32,094 nt of DNA from Parachlamydiaceae bacterium. Lineage in GTDB: Bacteria; Chlamydiota; Chlamydiia; Chlamydiales; Parachlamydiaceae. The notes beneath the pieces are model-generated. The model had not been told where the DNA came from and made no database searches. It was given only the letters and a program-made list of their open reading frames with translations. Positions 17,301-25,485 of this stretch are shown one piece after another. The DNA is taken from contig JACDHD010000026.1 of assembly GCA_013821265.1 (NCBI GenBank), positions 1-32,094 on the forward strand. The letters are read 5' to 3'. Position numbers and translations under genes: made by a program. The stretch's first letter is position 1, and the number at the start of each line of letters is the position of its first letter.

Positions 17301-19060
17301 TGGAGTTGTTGTTGAAGGCTCAGAACTTGCTGCTCAAACTTACTTCTAGCTGCTTCTGCAGCTGTAAGTTGCGTCACTAAGTTTACGAAACTTGCGTCTT
17401 GTGTCTGATTCGCCAGCTGTAAATTTCGTTGCAGCTGTTCATTTTGACTCATTAGTTCGCTTAATTCTTTTTGCAATTCTTGTATCGCAGCTTGATTTTT
17501 TTCATTATCCACAGCTGCTGCTTCTAAACTGAGAATTTGCTTGCGAAGTTGAAGGCATGTTTGTGTGTTTGCGTCGCGTTCAGAAGTTAATGCTTTAACC
17601 CTGCCAGTCAATTCAGCAATTGCATCGTTTGCTTCGTTAACATCATTAGTATACAGTTTCCATTTCGTTTCTGATTCGGCTAATGCTTTACATCTACTTT
17701 CCAGTTCGTTTTTCGCAAGTTCTAAATCTGAATATTCCTGCTTTAAACTCGCTAAGTCGCTTCCCAATGCTGAAATGCGATCACGGCCTGCATGCATTTC
17801 ACGAACAGCAACTTCTTTCATGTCCTCTAGCTGCAATTTCTCTCGTGTCAACTTTCTAACACTTGCGTTAGCTTCAGTTAATTCCGAACGTACTTGAGCT
17901 AATTCATGTTTTACTTGTTGAGCAGCCTCGTTATCTTGAGAACTTTTGGCTGATTGTGCCTCAAGTTCTTTAACACGCTTTTGAAGTGTTTCTAGGGCGC
18001 TTAATTTAGCTTGCAATGCTGCTTGAGCTGCCCTTTCCTGATCTATAGTTGCAGAAGCGGCGGCTAAAGATGCTTCCAATTCTGCTGCGTGTTGCTGTTT
18101 TTCTGCTAAGGCCTGTTCAGCTTGTGAACGTCCTGTCGTCAACAACTCCATTTCTTCGCGAATACGTGCAAGTTCTGTCGTGTGTTTGTCTTGAGCACTA
18201 TTTAGGCTTATGCCGGTGTTAGAGATGGCATCGCGGTGTGACTTTTCTCCTCTTTCAGCCCTTGCAGTTAACTCTGCGTTTTGAATTCCCAACTGACCAT
18301 TTTCTGCAAGTAAAGCATCATATTGGTCTTGACATTCTTGTGCTGTTCTTTGAGCCTCAATTAACTCTTTTCTTAAGTTCTCGATCTCAGACTCCAAACC
18401 TGAAGACTGTGTTTCCGTTCCACCTAATCCTAAACCATCTTGTGAAGGGAATAATACCTTAACGACAGGTTGCTGTTTCAATAAAGCTAGATTTCTTTCT
18501 ACAGTCTGTACGTATGCTCGAGCGCCCTCTAAATCCTTTAGAGCTACATTTATATTCGAATTTGCATGTTGCGCAAAAATAACTGTGTGGTGCGTTTCCC
18601 GAACACGATCAATACAACTTAAGAATTCTTCAGGCAATTTGATTTTAAGAGAGCGTAAGGCGTTATCTAAATCTATCCAGTGTTTATTCAGCCTCTCTTT
18701 TGCTGTAATCGCTGATGTACCCTCTTCAGCCTCTCGACGCTTTTGTTCCCCCACCACAATTTCTTCAAACTTTGCAAGAGTGATAGCGTTCCAATTAGCT
18801 GCTGAATTGCGCAAACACTTTAGAGCTACAGGCTCGACAAAACCAAAAATGGGAGCAAATAAATCACGCACCAAACGCTCCAACCAATGCATCGTCTCCC
18901 AGTCTTGAGTTGGATCTGTTACTACTCGTCCACCAACGCTTGATTGTTTATGGTATTTCCCCTCCACCGATTGCGTAATCGCTGTTTCTAAGTTAAAAGC
19001 AAGTGTGCCAACGTTATGAACTTGAGAAGAGGCCAAAAGGCCTTGTGAAGAATATGTCAT
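14312..19060 (-). CDS. Giant coiled-coil protein at the end of the T3SS locus
   Basis: The 1582-residue product has a non-coiled N-terminal region (about 1-115) containing a probable amphipathic or hydrophobic patch (LVRDLFAPIFGFVEPVALKCL). Near-continuous heptad coiled coil, very rich in Gln, Ala, Glu, Lys and Leu, runs from about 120 to 1540. A short break with Gly, Pro and Gln lies around 1475 (GENQPAQGAGQPQSPDK). The C-terminus is Ala/Gly-rich (IAAAAAGAGAAVF) and ends in RQPDPA. There is no signal peptide and no enzymatic motif. It lies 56 bp after the CesT-type chaperone gene, at the position of malQ in Chlamydia. Its location suggests a structural protein or secreted effector linked to type III secretion, but similarity alone would be uninformative because coiled coils match one another broadly. 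No good Shine-Dalgarno sequence precedes the ATG. Confidence 0.82.
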   Translation of the reverse strand: MTYSSQGLLASSQVHNVGTLAFNLETAITQSVEGKYHKQSSVGGRVVTDPTQDWETMHWLERLVRDLFAPIFGFVEPVALKCLRNSAANWNAITLAKFEEIVVGEQKRREAEEGTSAITAKERLNKHWIDLDNALRSLKIKLPEEFLSCIDRVRETHHTVIFAQHANSNINVALKDLEGARAYVQTVERNLALLKQQPVVKVLFPSQDGLGLGGTETQSSGLESEIENLRKELIEAQRTAQECQDQYDALLAENGQLGIQNAELTARAERGEKSHRDAISNTGISLNSAQDKHTTELARIREEMELLTTGRSQAEQALAEKQQHAAELEASLAAASATIDQERAAQAALQAKLSALETLQKRVKELEAQSAKSSQDNEAAQQVKHELAQVRSELTEANASVRKLTREKLQLEDMKEVAVREMHAGRDRISALGSDLASLKQEYSDLELAKNELESRCKALAESETKWKLYTNDVNEANDAIAELTGRVKALTSERDANTQTCLQLRKQILSLEAAAVDNEKNQAAIQELQKELSELMSQNEQLQRNLQLANQTQDASFVNLVTQLTAAEAARSKFEQQVLSLQQQLQGKDQSIGHLKSQLAGKQAEFTTQKEQLDQQKALCTELQTQLQAAKEGLLTKTDLLTELQTKLATQTERADALQGQLSAKVDQIAQLRAELETQQQLLQQAKENATRDSEAIQTKASLLSEAEDAAARALESVSAATQAQEDAEEKAQILQQELVQALSDKTELASTLAAAQGAVADTTAAQAEMDSQVSALRAELQQVQAQLKSVQEASQAKEAALQKSNGELEAANLALRTRQGELEQTLKTQQQQHQDAEKANAAQLAHLREGVQAANSQRHTVEQQLSQSQALLAQKVEEAAKFQGKCKELKALLEGKEKAFRDSDDALQRIDQQLQVAQKECDSLRTMLASSVQGQTERQTAEKSLKQQHLEALDGKQYEVYQAKASNAQIAARLLTKEQQCLDLQQQLDKMRPELAASQKALLESQQQLKAAQTQLQQAKSGQDGLVQQLQHENGQLRAREKELGDTISELVDRLKKQALAVDATSAQQQLAAETRQKQYNEQLDRLSADLESQLQAWAKEKADFEPVKAKLAAAEASLAKVQLSLTQANKTNQQLKEQIASLNAAAQVTAKRHAEQVTQLSSEKATAKADLAKAAQELQALRSTMEQQTQLQQDLAKKGVTATAVEKLKDDLRKAQDAVTQQAQQMEAQKQKEGRLSTLLAESQQREAEQKQKMQGLQSTISKHGPLVAQVAQLEAQLSALNQEAATAKAKVSRLEAEKNGPREESAKLRGAAAQAKAESEGLQKQIVELTAEISKQKTLVEKEKVAKRAALGRIKPLEVELTTAQQSLQEAQAETATARASAASTNDLLEAARARSKQQLEAQAKASEALLVAARRERAEALAALEAMKAEVATKSKEIDDKQKLIIKLLGRAQEAERKLKQAGENQPAQGAGQPQSPDKAELKRQLGALRAQVAAEQKQLAELRGQREAEQKRLAELQEQLATTKQDADRRLNVLRQAKVITDRNARNSELRSAQIAAAAAGAGAAVFAAPRQPDPA

Positions 19061-19116
19061 GGAATTATTCGTGGTTAAGTTTTCGTGCTATATTTTATGT
19101 TTCAGTATTAATATTT

Positions 19117-19581
19117 CTAGGGTCGTAATCCAAATATGCCTTGAGTCCCAGAAGAACGAATCGGCATGGTAACAGGGATATCTTCTTTAGCTATCGCCTC
19201 TTTCCACACACGTCCTTTTTCCAATAGAAAACTCAATCGATCTGCTATCTTCTGACCTGTTAAATCCCTTAAGTTCATGTATTCAAACAAAATCAAACGA
19301 TCTGCTTGCTGACTATACCCAAAGATCCCATAACGCGGCAGGGGCATCGCATTGGCTTTCAGAGCTTCGAAGAACAGGTTTTCTCGATACCGTCCTTTGG
19401 GAATCTCTCCCAAATCAATGCCTATAACGAGAAATCTCCCAGATCTATCTACCTCTAGTTGAGACAAAATACCATCTTTAAACTTTATTAAACAGGTATT
19501 ATTTGCATCTGGACGTAGGTTTGAGAGCTGCATCGCAGATCCTAACTCTTGCAAAAGTGCCCCCAAAACATCTGTAACCAT
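19117..19581 (-). CDS. scc1: CesT/SycE-type T3SS chaperone (Scc1-like)
   Basis: A 154-residue protein with the alpha-beta-alpha layout of class I secretion chaperones: N-terminal helix VTDVLGALLQELGSAM, a strand run (NTCLIKFKDGILSQLEVD, then FLVIGIDLG), a central helix after GRYRENLFFEALKANAMP, strands (YGIFGYSQQADRLILFEYM) and a C-terminal helix (RLSFLLEKGRVWKEAI). Such dimers hold effectors or gatekeepers in an export-ready form; chlamydial Scc1 works with CopN. Its ATG lies two bases after the copN stop, and its ribosome binding site (GAGGAA) lies within the last glutamate codons of copN, so translation is probably coupled. Assignment as Scc1 rests on fold and gene order. Confidence 0.85.
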   Translation of the reverse strand: MVTDVLGALLQELGSAMQLSNLRPDANNTCLIKFKDGILSQLEVDRSGRFLVIGIDLGEIPKGRYRENLFFEALKANAMPLPRYGIFGYSQQADRLILFEYMNLRDLTGQKIADRLSFLLEKGRVWKEAIAKEDIPVTMPIRSSGTQGIFGLRP

Positions 19582-19583
19582 GA

Positions 19584-20798
19584 TTATTCCTCTTCTTCCT
19601 CTTCTTCTTCTTCAGGTTCCTCTTCTTCTTCTTCCTGATCTTCGCGCTCTCGCTCTTCTCGCTCCATTAGCTCTTCTAGCTCATCCTCGAGCTCTTCAAG
19701 TGCTTCAAGAATAGCTAGATACAGATCATCTCGATGCTGTAGAGAACGATAAATCTGGTTAACAGCAACCTCTCGAATGGCATCGCGAAATTGGCTTAAG
19801 GCAATAATCTTTGCCATGATCCATTTTTCAATGCCTAGCTTCACAGCTGTTTGTAAGGCTTTATCCGATGAAGGATAGCGATCGCTCGCTAGCGCCATAA
19901 ACTGTTTTGCCATCGTCTCAAAATTCAATTGAGAAGGCAGCTGTAAGCCCTCTTTTTGGAATAAACGATCCATCAAGCCCATGCGTGTGCGGAAGAAGCG
20001 ATACACGCCCAAAATAGCTTGTAAGGAACGCGTTTCTGTAAAGAGACGATGCAGCTGACCAGGTGCTATGGAAGGTCCTTTAGACTTCATATCTGCTCCT
20101 AAAGAGTGCAACATGAAATCGACAACTTGCTTTAATTCTTTAAACGCATAGCGCTGTGAAAGCTCTTGGAAAAGGGCTGAAGAGTCGCGTGGATTACCTG
20201 TAATGTCGCGGTACATATCGCGAAGACTTGTTGCTGTTCCTAATCCTTTGTTGGCAGCTTCTCGCGCTTGTGTGCCGATGTTGCGCCCAGCGGCAATTTC
20301 GCGACCATTAAGTTGAGTAAACTCATCTTTCGCTTCCTGAACCGATTTTGCCAATTCCCCATCTGTCGTTGCCAGCAGAAATTCCAATGCTTCATCTGCC
20401 AAAGAGACATCCGGATAAAATTCCGCCAATTTACTAAGAATGTCCTCTTTAGAATCATCTTTCTTAAGACGTTCCCGCAGGAGAATAAGAACGGAGGAGC
20501 GTAATTCTGGATTGCGCTGTTGAAAGCGACTGGCTTGATCTTTGACCTGTTCTGATGAACCAGTCCCCTTCTCGCCCTTCATCATCTTCTGAATACGCGC
20601 ACGCTGCGCGTCAAGGCTTTTTTCTGTTTTTGGAAGTTTAGGGAAAGGATTGACAGTTTCTTTAAGGTAATCTAGAAGGGCATTCTTGGCAGTAATTTGC
20701 TCATCACGGAGCTCTTGAGAGGTCTCAACCCCTTCTCGACGAAACGCAGCAAGCGTCGCATCTTCTCTTGGTGCTGGAGTTCCGCCATGAACAGTCAT
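19584..20798 (-). CDS. copN: T3SS gatekeeper CopN/SctW (YopN-TyeA family)
   Basis: The 404-residue protein has the all-helical gatekeeper layout: a flexible N-terminus (about 1-75), an SctW/YopN helical domain (about 80-250, with SSVLILLRERLKKD and LADEALEFLLATTDGEL) and a TyeA-like C-terminal part (about 250-360, with LGVYRFFRTRMGLMDRLF). Gatekeepers sit at the cytosolic face of the export gate and block effector release until host contact. Chlamydial CopN has about 400 residues. The odd feature is the last 40 residues, of which 27 are glutamate. AAGGAT lies about eight bases before the ATG. Gene order sctV-copN-chaperone matches Chlamydia. Confidence 0.87.
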   Translation of the reverse strand: MTVHGGTPAPREDATLAAFRREGVETSQELRDEQITAKNALLDYLKETVNPFPKLPKTEKSLDAQRARIQKMMKGEKGTGSSEQVKDQASRFQQRNPELRSSVLILLRERLKKDDSKEDILSKLAEFYPDVSLADEALEFLLATTDGELAKSVQEAKDEFTQLNGREIAAGRNIGTQAREAANKGLGTATSLRDMYRDITGNPRDSSALFQELSQRYAFKELKQVVDFMLHSLGADMKSKGPSIAPGQLHRLFTETRSLQAILGVYRFFRTRMGLMDRLFQKEGLQLPSQLNFETMAKQFMALASDRYPSSDKALQTAVKLGIEKWIMAKIIALSQFRDAIREVAVNQIYRSLQHRDDLYLAILEALEELEDELEELMEREEREREDQEEEEEEPEEEEEEEEE

Positions 20799-20872
20799 AA
20801 CACAAATCCTTACAATTCGTTATAAGACCCATTTAGACCCTTATTGCCCATCAAAAAGTCGCAACCAGCCTC

Positions 20873-23029
20873 TTAGGAAATCTGAATACGTCCTAAAGGT
20901 TGAATGCGTATATCAGGAACAATTTCCTGATACGAAACTACCGAAATATCGGAAAATTCCATCTCTATTAATTTTCGCACAAAGCGACGCACGTCGATTG
21001 CTGTTAGGAGTACTGGAGGCTGTCCACCTGGTGGTGGTGGCGCTACGGTATTGCGCACGCTTTGCAAAATCAACTGCACAGAATCGGGATCCAAGGCTAG
21101 GTATGAACCGGCAGATGTCTGCTTAATGGCTCCACGAACCATATCCTCGATCTCAGGATCCAATATGTACACGGACAGCACAGATTGCCCTTGAGAATAC
21201 TTGTAGCTGATGTAACGACGCAGTGAAGAGCGTACATATTCTGTCAAAAGCACCGTGTCTTTTTCACTCTGCGCCCATTCACTTAACGACTCTAGGATCG
21301 TGCGCAAGTCCTTAATGGACACTTGCTCTTGAATAAGACGCTTAAAGATATCTGTCATCTTTTGCAAAGGAATCAGACGCGTCACCTCTTTGATTAGGTC
21401 TGGGAACGATTTTTCCACAAACTCTAACATCGATTTAACTTCCTGAATCCCCACAAATTCATTAGCGTAATGACGAAAAAAGTAGGAGAGGTGAAGAATC
21501 ATTACCTCTAGAGAACTCCAGTACTTGATTCCCGCCTTATCCAATAGCTCGCGATTCTTGCTGTCAACCCAAAGAGATGGCAATCCTAGCGAGTTTTTAT
21601 AGGTCACATAAGCCAAATTATAGCGATTGAGATTGTCTTCTGATTCATTTGTCAACACATACCCCTCAATCACTTTCCCGCGCACAATAGGAACTTCGTT
21701 GAGGTGAATCGAATACTCATCTTTTTCCAAAATTGGAGAATCTGTTCGCACGTGGACTCCAGGAAAGCGCACACCTAAATCCGCGTAGAGCGCTTGCCGC
21801 ATCTTGGGGATCATCTGGTCTACAAAACTCTGTCCCTTATCTTTTTGCGCCTTCTGAATCAAAAGACTCAATCCCTTACCGCATTCTAGAACCACTGGAA
21901 GGGTCAAGGCATAGCTATCAATTCCTCCCCCAGTAATAACCTTATGCCCTTTAACAGAGGTTTCCACAGAGGCTGGTGCAATCTCCCCAGCAGCAGATGT
22001 TCCTGCAGCATTTTTGCGCTGTTCCTCGGCATTCCACAGGCTATAACCAAGTAAACCAAAGGCAGCAGCTAAAATCAAAAATGGAGGTTTTGGAAATCCA
22101 GGAAGTGCAGCCAGTCCCATCAGAAACCCAGCGGCCAACATTAAGGCTTTTGGTTGCTTTAATAACTGTCCGGAGATTTCAAGACCGAGGTTAGTATCTG
22201 CTTTTTCACTTGTCACACGCGTTGTGACGATACCGGCGGTGATCGAGATTAATAGTGCGGGAATTTGAGAAACCAATCCGTCACCGATGGATAGCAAACT
22301 ATAGGTCGTAGCGGCATCCATAGCGGGCATTCCATGGATCATCATCCCGATGATAATGCCCCCTATAACGTTGATTAGGGTAATGACAATCCCAGCAATG
22401 GCATCCCCTTTTACGAACTTCATCGCTCCATCCATCGCTCCGTAAAGTTGGCTCTCTTTCTGGATAGCCATACGCTTTTCACGCGCTTGGTTGGAATCGA
22501 GAATCCCTGCACGCATATCTGCGTCAATACTCATCTGCTTACCAGGCATCGCATCCAAGGTAAAGCGCGCGGCAACCTCCGCAACACGCTCAGCTCCCTT
22601 TGTTATCACAATAAATTGCACGAGGGTAATGATTAGGAAGATAACGCCTCCCACGACGAAATTTCCTCCAACAACGAAGTTACCGAACTGGAAAATGATA
22701 TCCCCAGCGTTTGCTTGAAGCAGAATCTGTCTTGTCGATGCGATGTTCAATCCCAATCGATACAATGTTGTGATCAACAACAACGAAGGAAATACCGACA
22801 AATGCACAGCGCTAGGAACATAAAGAGCAACCATCAATAGGGCAACAGAGGCAGCTAGGTTGATGGCAATGAGGTAGTCGATAATGTGAGGATTAATAGG
22901 AATAATAATCATGGCAATAATGCCAATGATTAAAAGAGCTAGTCCAATATCACTAGAGCGCGAAATGGCGTTAATTGAGCGATCGCCACCTAAACGCGCT
23001 GTGATTCCATCTAAGATCCTTTTTAGCAT
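20873..23029 (-). CDS. sctV: T3SS export gate protein SctV (CdsV/LcrD/FlhA family)
   Basis: A 718-residue inner-membrane protein with eight hydrophobic segments in the first ~330 residues and a large cytosolic domain that forms the nonameric ring at the export gate. The family signature between membrane segments is intact at about 148-174 (RVAEVAARFTLDAMPGKQ followed by MSIDADMRAG). The cytosolic part ends in VVSYQEIVPDIRIQPLGRI, as in LcrD proteins. The length equals that of chlamydial CdsV (about 710). AGAGAGG lies five bases before the ATG. It lies 157 bp after sctU, a gap filled by palindromic repeats, and 74 bp before copN. Confidence 0.97.
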   Translation of the reverse strand: MLKRILDGITARLGGDRSINAISRSSDIGLALLIIGIIAMIIIPINPHIIDYLIAINLAASVALLMVALYVPSAVHLSVFPSLLLITTLYRLGLNIASTRQILLQANAGDIIFQFGNFVVGGNFVVGGVIFLIITLVQFIVITKGAERVAEVAARFTLDAMPGKQMSIDADMRAGILDSNQAREKRMAIQKESQLYGAMDGAMKFVKGDAIAGIVITLINVIGGIIIGMMIHGMPAMDAATTYSLLSIGDGLVSQIPALLISITAGIVTTRVTSEKADTNLGLEISGQLLKQPKALMLAAGFLMGLAALPGFPKPPFLILAAAFGLLGYSLWNAEEQRKNAAGTSAAGEIAPASVETSVKGHKVITGGGIDSYALTLPVVLECGKGLSLLIQKAQKDKGQSFVDQMIPKMRQALYADLGVRFPGVHVRTDSPILEKDEYSIHLNEVPIVRGKVIEGYVLTNESEDNLNRYNLAYVTYKNSLGLPSLWVDSKNRELLDKAGIKYWSSLEVMILHLSYFFRHYANEFVGIQEVKSMLEFVEKSFPDLIKEVTRLIPLQKMTDIFKRLIQEQVSIKDLRTILESLSEWAQSEKDTVLLTEYVRSSLRRYISYKYSQGQSVLSVYILDPEIEDMVRGAIKQTSAGSYLALDPDSVQLILQSVRNTVAPPPPGGQPPVLLTAIDVRRFVRKLIEMEFSDISVVSYQEIVPDIRIQPLGRIQIS

Positions 23030-23046
23030 CAGGCCTCTCTTTTATC

Positions 23047-23184
23047 GTACATGTTCACGCGCTACCAGGACGTCCTCGGCCTGAAAGTAACCAGGGCGTC
23101 CCGCCCTGCAAAACCAGGCCGTCCTCGGCCTGAAAGTAACACAGCAGACCGGAGGTCTGGCTCCTCATAATAGTGAACATGTAC
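23047..23184. repeat. GGGAC-loop palindrome cluster framed by 12 bp inverted repeats, between sctU and sctV
   Basis: gtacatgttcac (23047-23058) and gtgaacatgtac (23173-23184) are perfect inverted copies. Between them lie hairpins at 23065-23083, 23091-23108 and 23114-23132, and a smaller one (agaccggaggtct) near 23147. The block almost fills the sctU-sctV gap. It matches the complement of 14205-14247 in motif order and spacer (gaaagtaac). Confidence 0.75.
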
Positions 23185-23186
23185 TT

Positions 23187-24260
23187 TTATCTTTCTTCTG
23201 TATAGTCATAAGCATTTTCAGTTTCCAACGAAGCCAACCAACGCAAAATCTCTGCTATTGCTTCATACGTCCCCTCAGGGATATATTCATAAATGTCTCC
23301 ATCTTCCCACAGCTGATGCGCCAAGGAGATGTTTCTCACAATAGGAATGTTATATTCACCCGCCATTTTAATCATGCGCTCTGCCAACATATCTTTGGCC
23401 ATCGCTACGATATAAGGAGCTGCATCCACTTCTTTATCAAACGCTAGCGCAATTGCCAAGTGGGTTGGATTCGTCACAACCGCTTGAGCACGCTTCAACG
23501 TCGTTGCAGGACCTTCCTGGTAGGCAATTTCTTGAGCAATCTGTTTCCGCTTACCTTTAATGTGCGGATCCCCTTCTGTATTCTTATACTCTTGCTTAAC
23601 CTCAAATTTCTCCATCTTCATTTCAGAGGCAAATGACCTCTGCTGATAGATGTAGTCAGCAATTGCAATGATCAGAAAGAAAAGACCCACTTTAATGACC
23701 ACTTCCATCAAAAACGCGTTGAAAATCATTAACGCGCCAGCAATTGGCATGGAAACAGCCTTAATCAGCACCGGCAAACTAGCATACATCACATCATAAA
23801 TAATGTAACAGGCTACACTGATCTTAATAACAGATTTCAACAATTCAACTAAAGTTTTTAGTTTAAATTTTGCCTTGAGATTTTGAACGGGGTCGAATTT
23901 CTTAATATCAAACTTAAATACCTCAAACGAAAAAACGGGTCCTACCGTCAAAAATTGAATCGCAACCCCTAAAACCGTTACAATTAGCATAATCGGGAGA
24001 CTTGCCATAAAAATGACAATAATCGCCTCATAGAAGTATTGAACAATAGCGACGGAGAGATTAGGATTGGTAACTTCTCGGAAGGTACCGATAAGAAAGT
24101 TTCCTAGATAACTGTACCATTGATGACTAAACAGCATGACAAGCCAAATGGAAACCACAAAAGTAAAGGCAGAAGGAAGATCCTGAGCCTTAGCTACTTG
24201 GCCCTTTTTCCTCGCATCTCGAAGTTTTTTAGGCGTGGCCTTCTCGGTTTTGTCTGCCAT
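23187..24260 (-). CDS. sctU: T3SS autoprotease switch protein SctU (CdsU/YscU/FlhB family)
   Basis: A 357-residue protein with four membrane segments (about 32-48, 78-108, 140-170, 175-203) and a cytosolic domain holding the autocleavage motif N264-P265-T266-H267. Cleavage between Asn and Pro drives the switch in export specificity in this family. The N-terminal basic segment (EKATPKKLRDARKKGQV) is the standard FlhB/YscU opening. The C-terminal extension after about 345 (TENAYDYTEER) is short. It is the first gene of the T3SS run; no strong ribosome binding site is visible. A 407 bp AT-rich gap with a large inverted repeat separates it from the divergent phosphatase gene. Confidence 0.97.
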   Translation of the reverse strand: MADKTEKATPKKLRDARKKGQVAKAQDLPSAFTFVVSIWLVMLFSHQWYSYLGNFLIGTFREVTNPNLSVAIVQYFYEAIIVIFMASLPIMLIVTVLGVAIQFLTVGPVFSFEVFKFDIKKFDPVQNLKAKFKLKTLVELLKSVIKISVACYIIYDVMYASLPVLIKAVSMPIAGALMIFNAFLMEVVIKVGLFFLIIAIADYIYQQRSFASEMKMEKFEVKQEYKNTEGDPHIKGKRKQIAQEIAYQEGPATTLKRAQAVVTNPTHLAIALAFDKEVDAAPYIVAMAKDMLAERMIKMAGEYNIPIVRNISLAHQLWEDGDIYEYIPEGTYEAIAEILRWLASLETENAYDYTEER

Positions 24261-24446
24261 AGGCTATTTGTGTCCAGAAGGTAACATTCTGGACTCCCCC
24301 ACTATCTATAAGTATAATCCTAATAGACTCGATCGTCAAGTAAAATTACTAGCATTAATTTTAATATAAAATCAATGATTTTTTATATAAAAACTGAAAA
24401 TTTAAACTATAAAAAGCAAGAAAATTTCATGATCCTTTACAGAAAA
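24261..24446. other. AT-rich spacer upstream of sctU
   Basis: AT-rich stretch between the sctU start and the inverted repeat at 24447. It probably contains the promoter of the sctU-sctV-copN-chaperone transcript, but no hexamer pair stands out above the A/T background. No open frame of note. Confidence 0.35.
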
Positions 24447-24555
24447 AAAACATGATAGATAGGATCGCCTTCGGCGAACAGGATACAGCAGCAATTTAAT
24501 AGGATTAAGTTTATCGCTCATCCTGTCGCCGAAGGCGATCCTATCTATCATGTTT
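24447..24555. repeat. Large inverted repeat (AAAACATGATAGATAGGATC arms)
   Basis: Arms of about 37 bp at 24447-24484 and 24520-24555 are complementary apart from one extra base on the left. Each arm includes a small hairpin-prone motif, cgccttcggcg. The 35 bp centre is AT-rich and unrelated to the other families. It lies in the gap between the divergent sctU and phosphatase genes and encodes nothing. Confidence 0.75.
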
Positions 24556-24667
24556 TAATTTTACCTGCATCTGCATGATTGTTATAAGCTTCTTACTTTT
24601 CTTTTGATTGCTTTATTCCCATCCAACATTTACAATTATCACTTTTAAACTAAATACAGGATCTATA

Positions 24668-25477
24668 ATGAAACTATTTTTATTTACATTCATTTTTTTG
24701 TTCTCCTCATTAAACGCCACTGATGATATTCAATTTCGGATAAGTTATCCTCAAGAACTTCCAAACAACTTTCGCGCCTTCCCCGACCTTCAAGTTTCTG
24801 GTAGCTGTCAATTTTCCGTATCAAACCTACCGGCTCTCTTAAACAACATCCCCAATCCCAAAGTAGTCATTATCGACCTACGCGAAGAGTCCCACGGATT
24901 TATCAATAACCTTCCCGTTATGTGGTATAACACCCACAACGACGTCAATCGCGGTAAATCATTACACGAAATCATTGCCGACGAACAGAACCGTTTAACA
25001 AATGCTCTTCATTCACCCATTCTACATTCAAGCAAAAAAGACCAAAATTCTATCGTGCCTACAACTGTCGCTACCGAAGAGGAAGCTGTCATTGCAGCCG
25101 GAGCCAGATCTTTACGCTTACCAGTTACTGATCACAGCCGTCCCAACGATGCAACAGTGGATATGTTTATTTATCACATTAAGAAAAAAGAGAATTCCTG
25201 GTTTCATCTACATTGCCACGCAGGAAAAGGACGCACAACAACCTTTCTCTTAATTTACGACATGTTGCATAATGCTCACGAAAAAAGCTTTGAAAGTTTT
25301 TTAACAAAGCATCTTCAGGCTGGTGGATCCGATTTTCTAAAGTCGGAAGATCCATCAAACTGGAAATATGACCTTTCGATGGCAAGAAAAGCGTTTTTAC
25401 AAAAATTTTACCGCTTCTGTAAGGAAGCTGATTTAAATACGGAAACATGGTCTGAATGGTCGCAACGCAACCCCTAA
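24668..25477 (+). CDS. Secreted PTP-like phytase / inositol-phosphatase family protein
   Basis: The 269-residue product starts with a signal peptide (MKLFLFTFIFLFSSLNA). The catalytic P-loop HCHAGKGRTT at residues 182-191 matches the HCxxGxxR(T/S) signature, with nucleophile C183 and R189. T154-D155-H156 corresponds to the TDH general-acid loop of PTP-like phytases. The IDLREESHGFINNLP segment (about 75-90) matches the conserved N-terminal part of that family. Members dephosphorylate inositol phosphates or phosphoproteins. Export to the periplasm or host is inferred. The frame is open back to 24608, but the ATG at 24668 has AGGA six bases upstream and exposes the signal peptide. The trhO gene follows closely. 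Confidence 0.82.
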   Translation: MKLFLFTFIFLFSSLNATDDIQFRISYPQELPNNFRAFPDLQVSGSCQFSVSNLPALLNNIPNPKVVIIDLREESHGFINNLPVMWYNTHNDVNRGKSLHEIIADEQNRLTNALHSPILHSSKKDQNSIVPTTVATEEEAVIAAGARSLRLPVTDHSRPNDATVDMFIYHIKKKENSWFHLHCHAGKGRTTTFLLIYDMLHNAHEKSFESFLTKHLQAGGSDFLKSEDPSNWKYDLSMARKAFLQKFYRFCKEADLNTETWSEWSQRNP

Positions 25478-25485
25478 ATACTACA

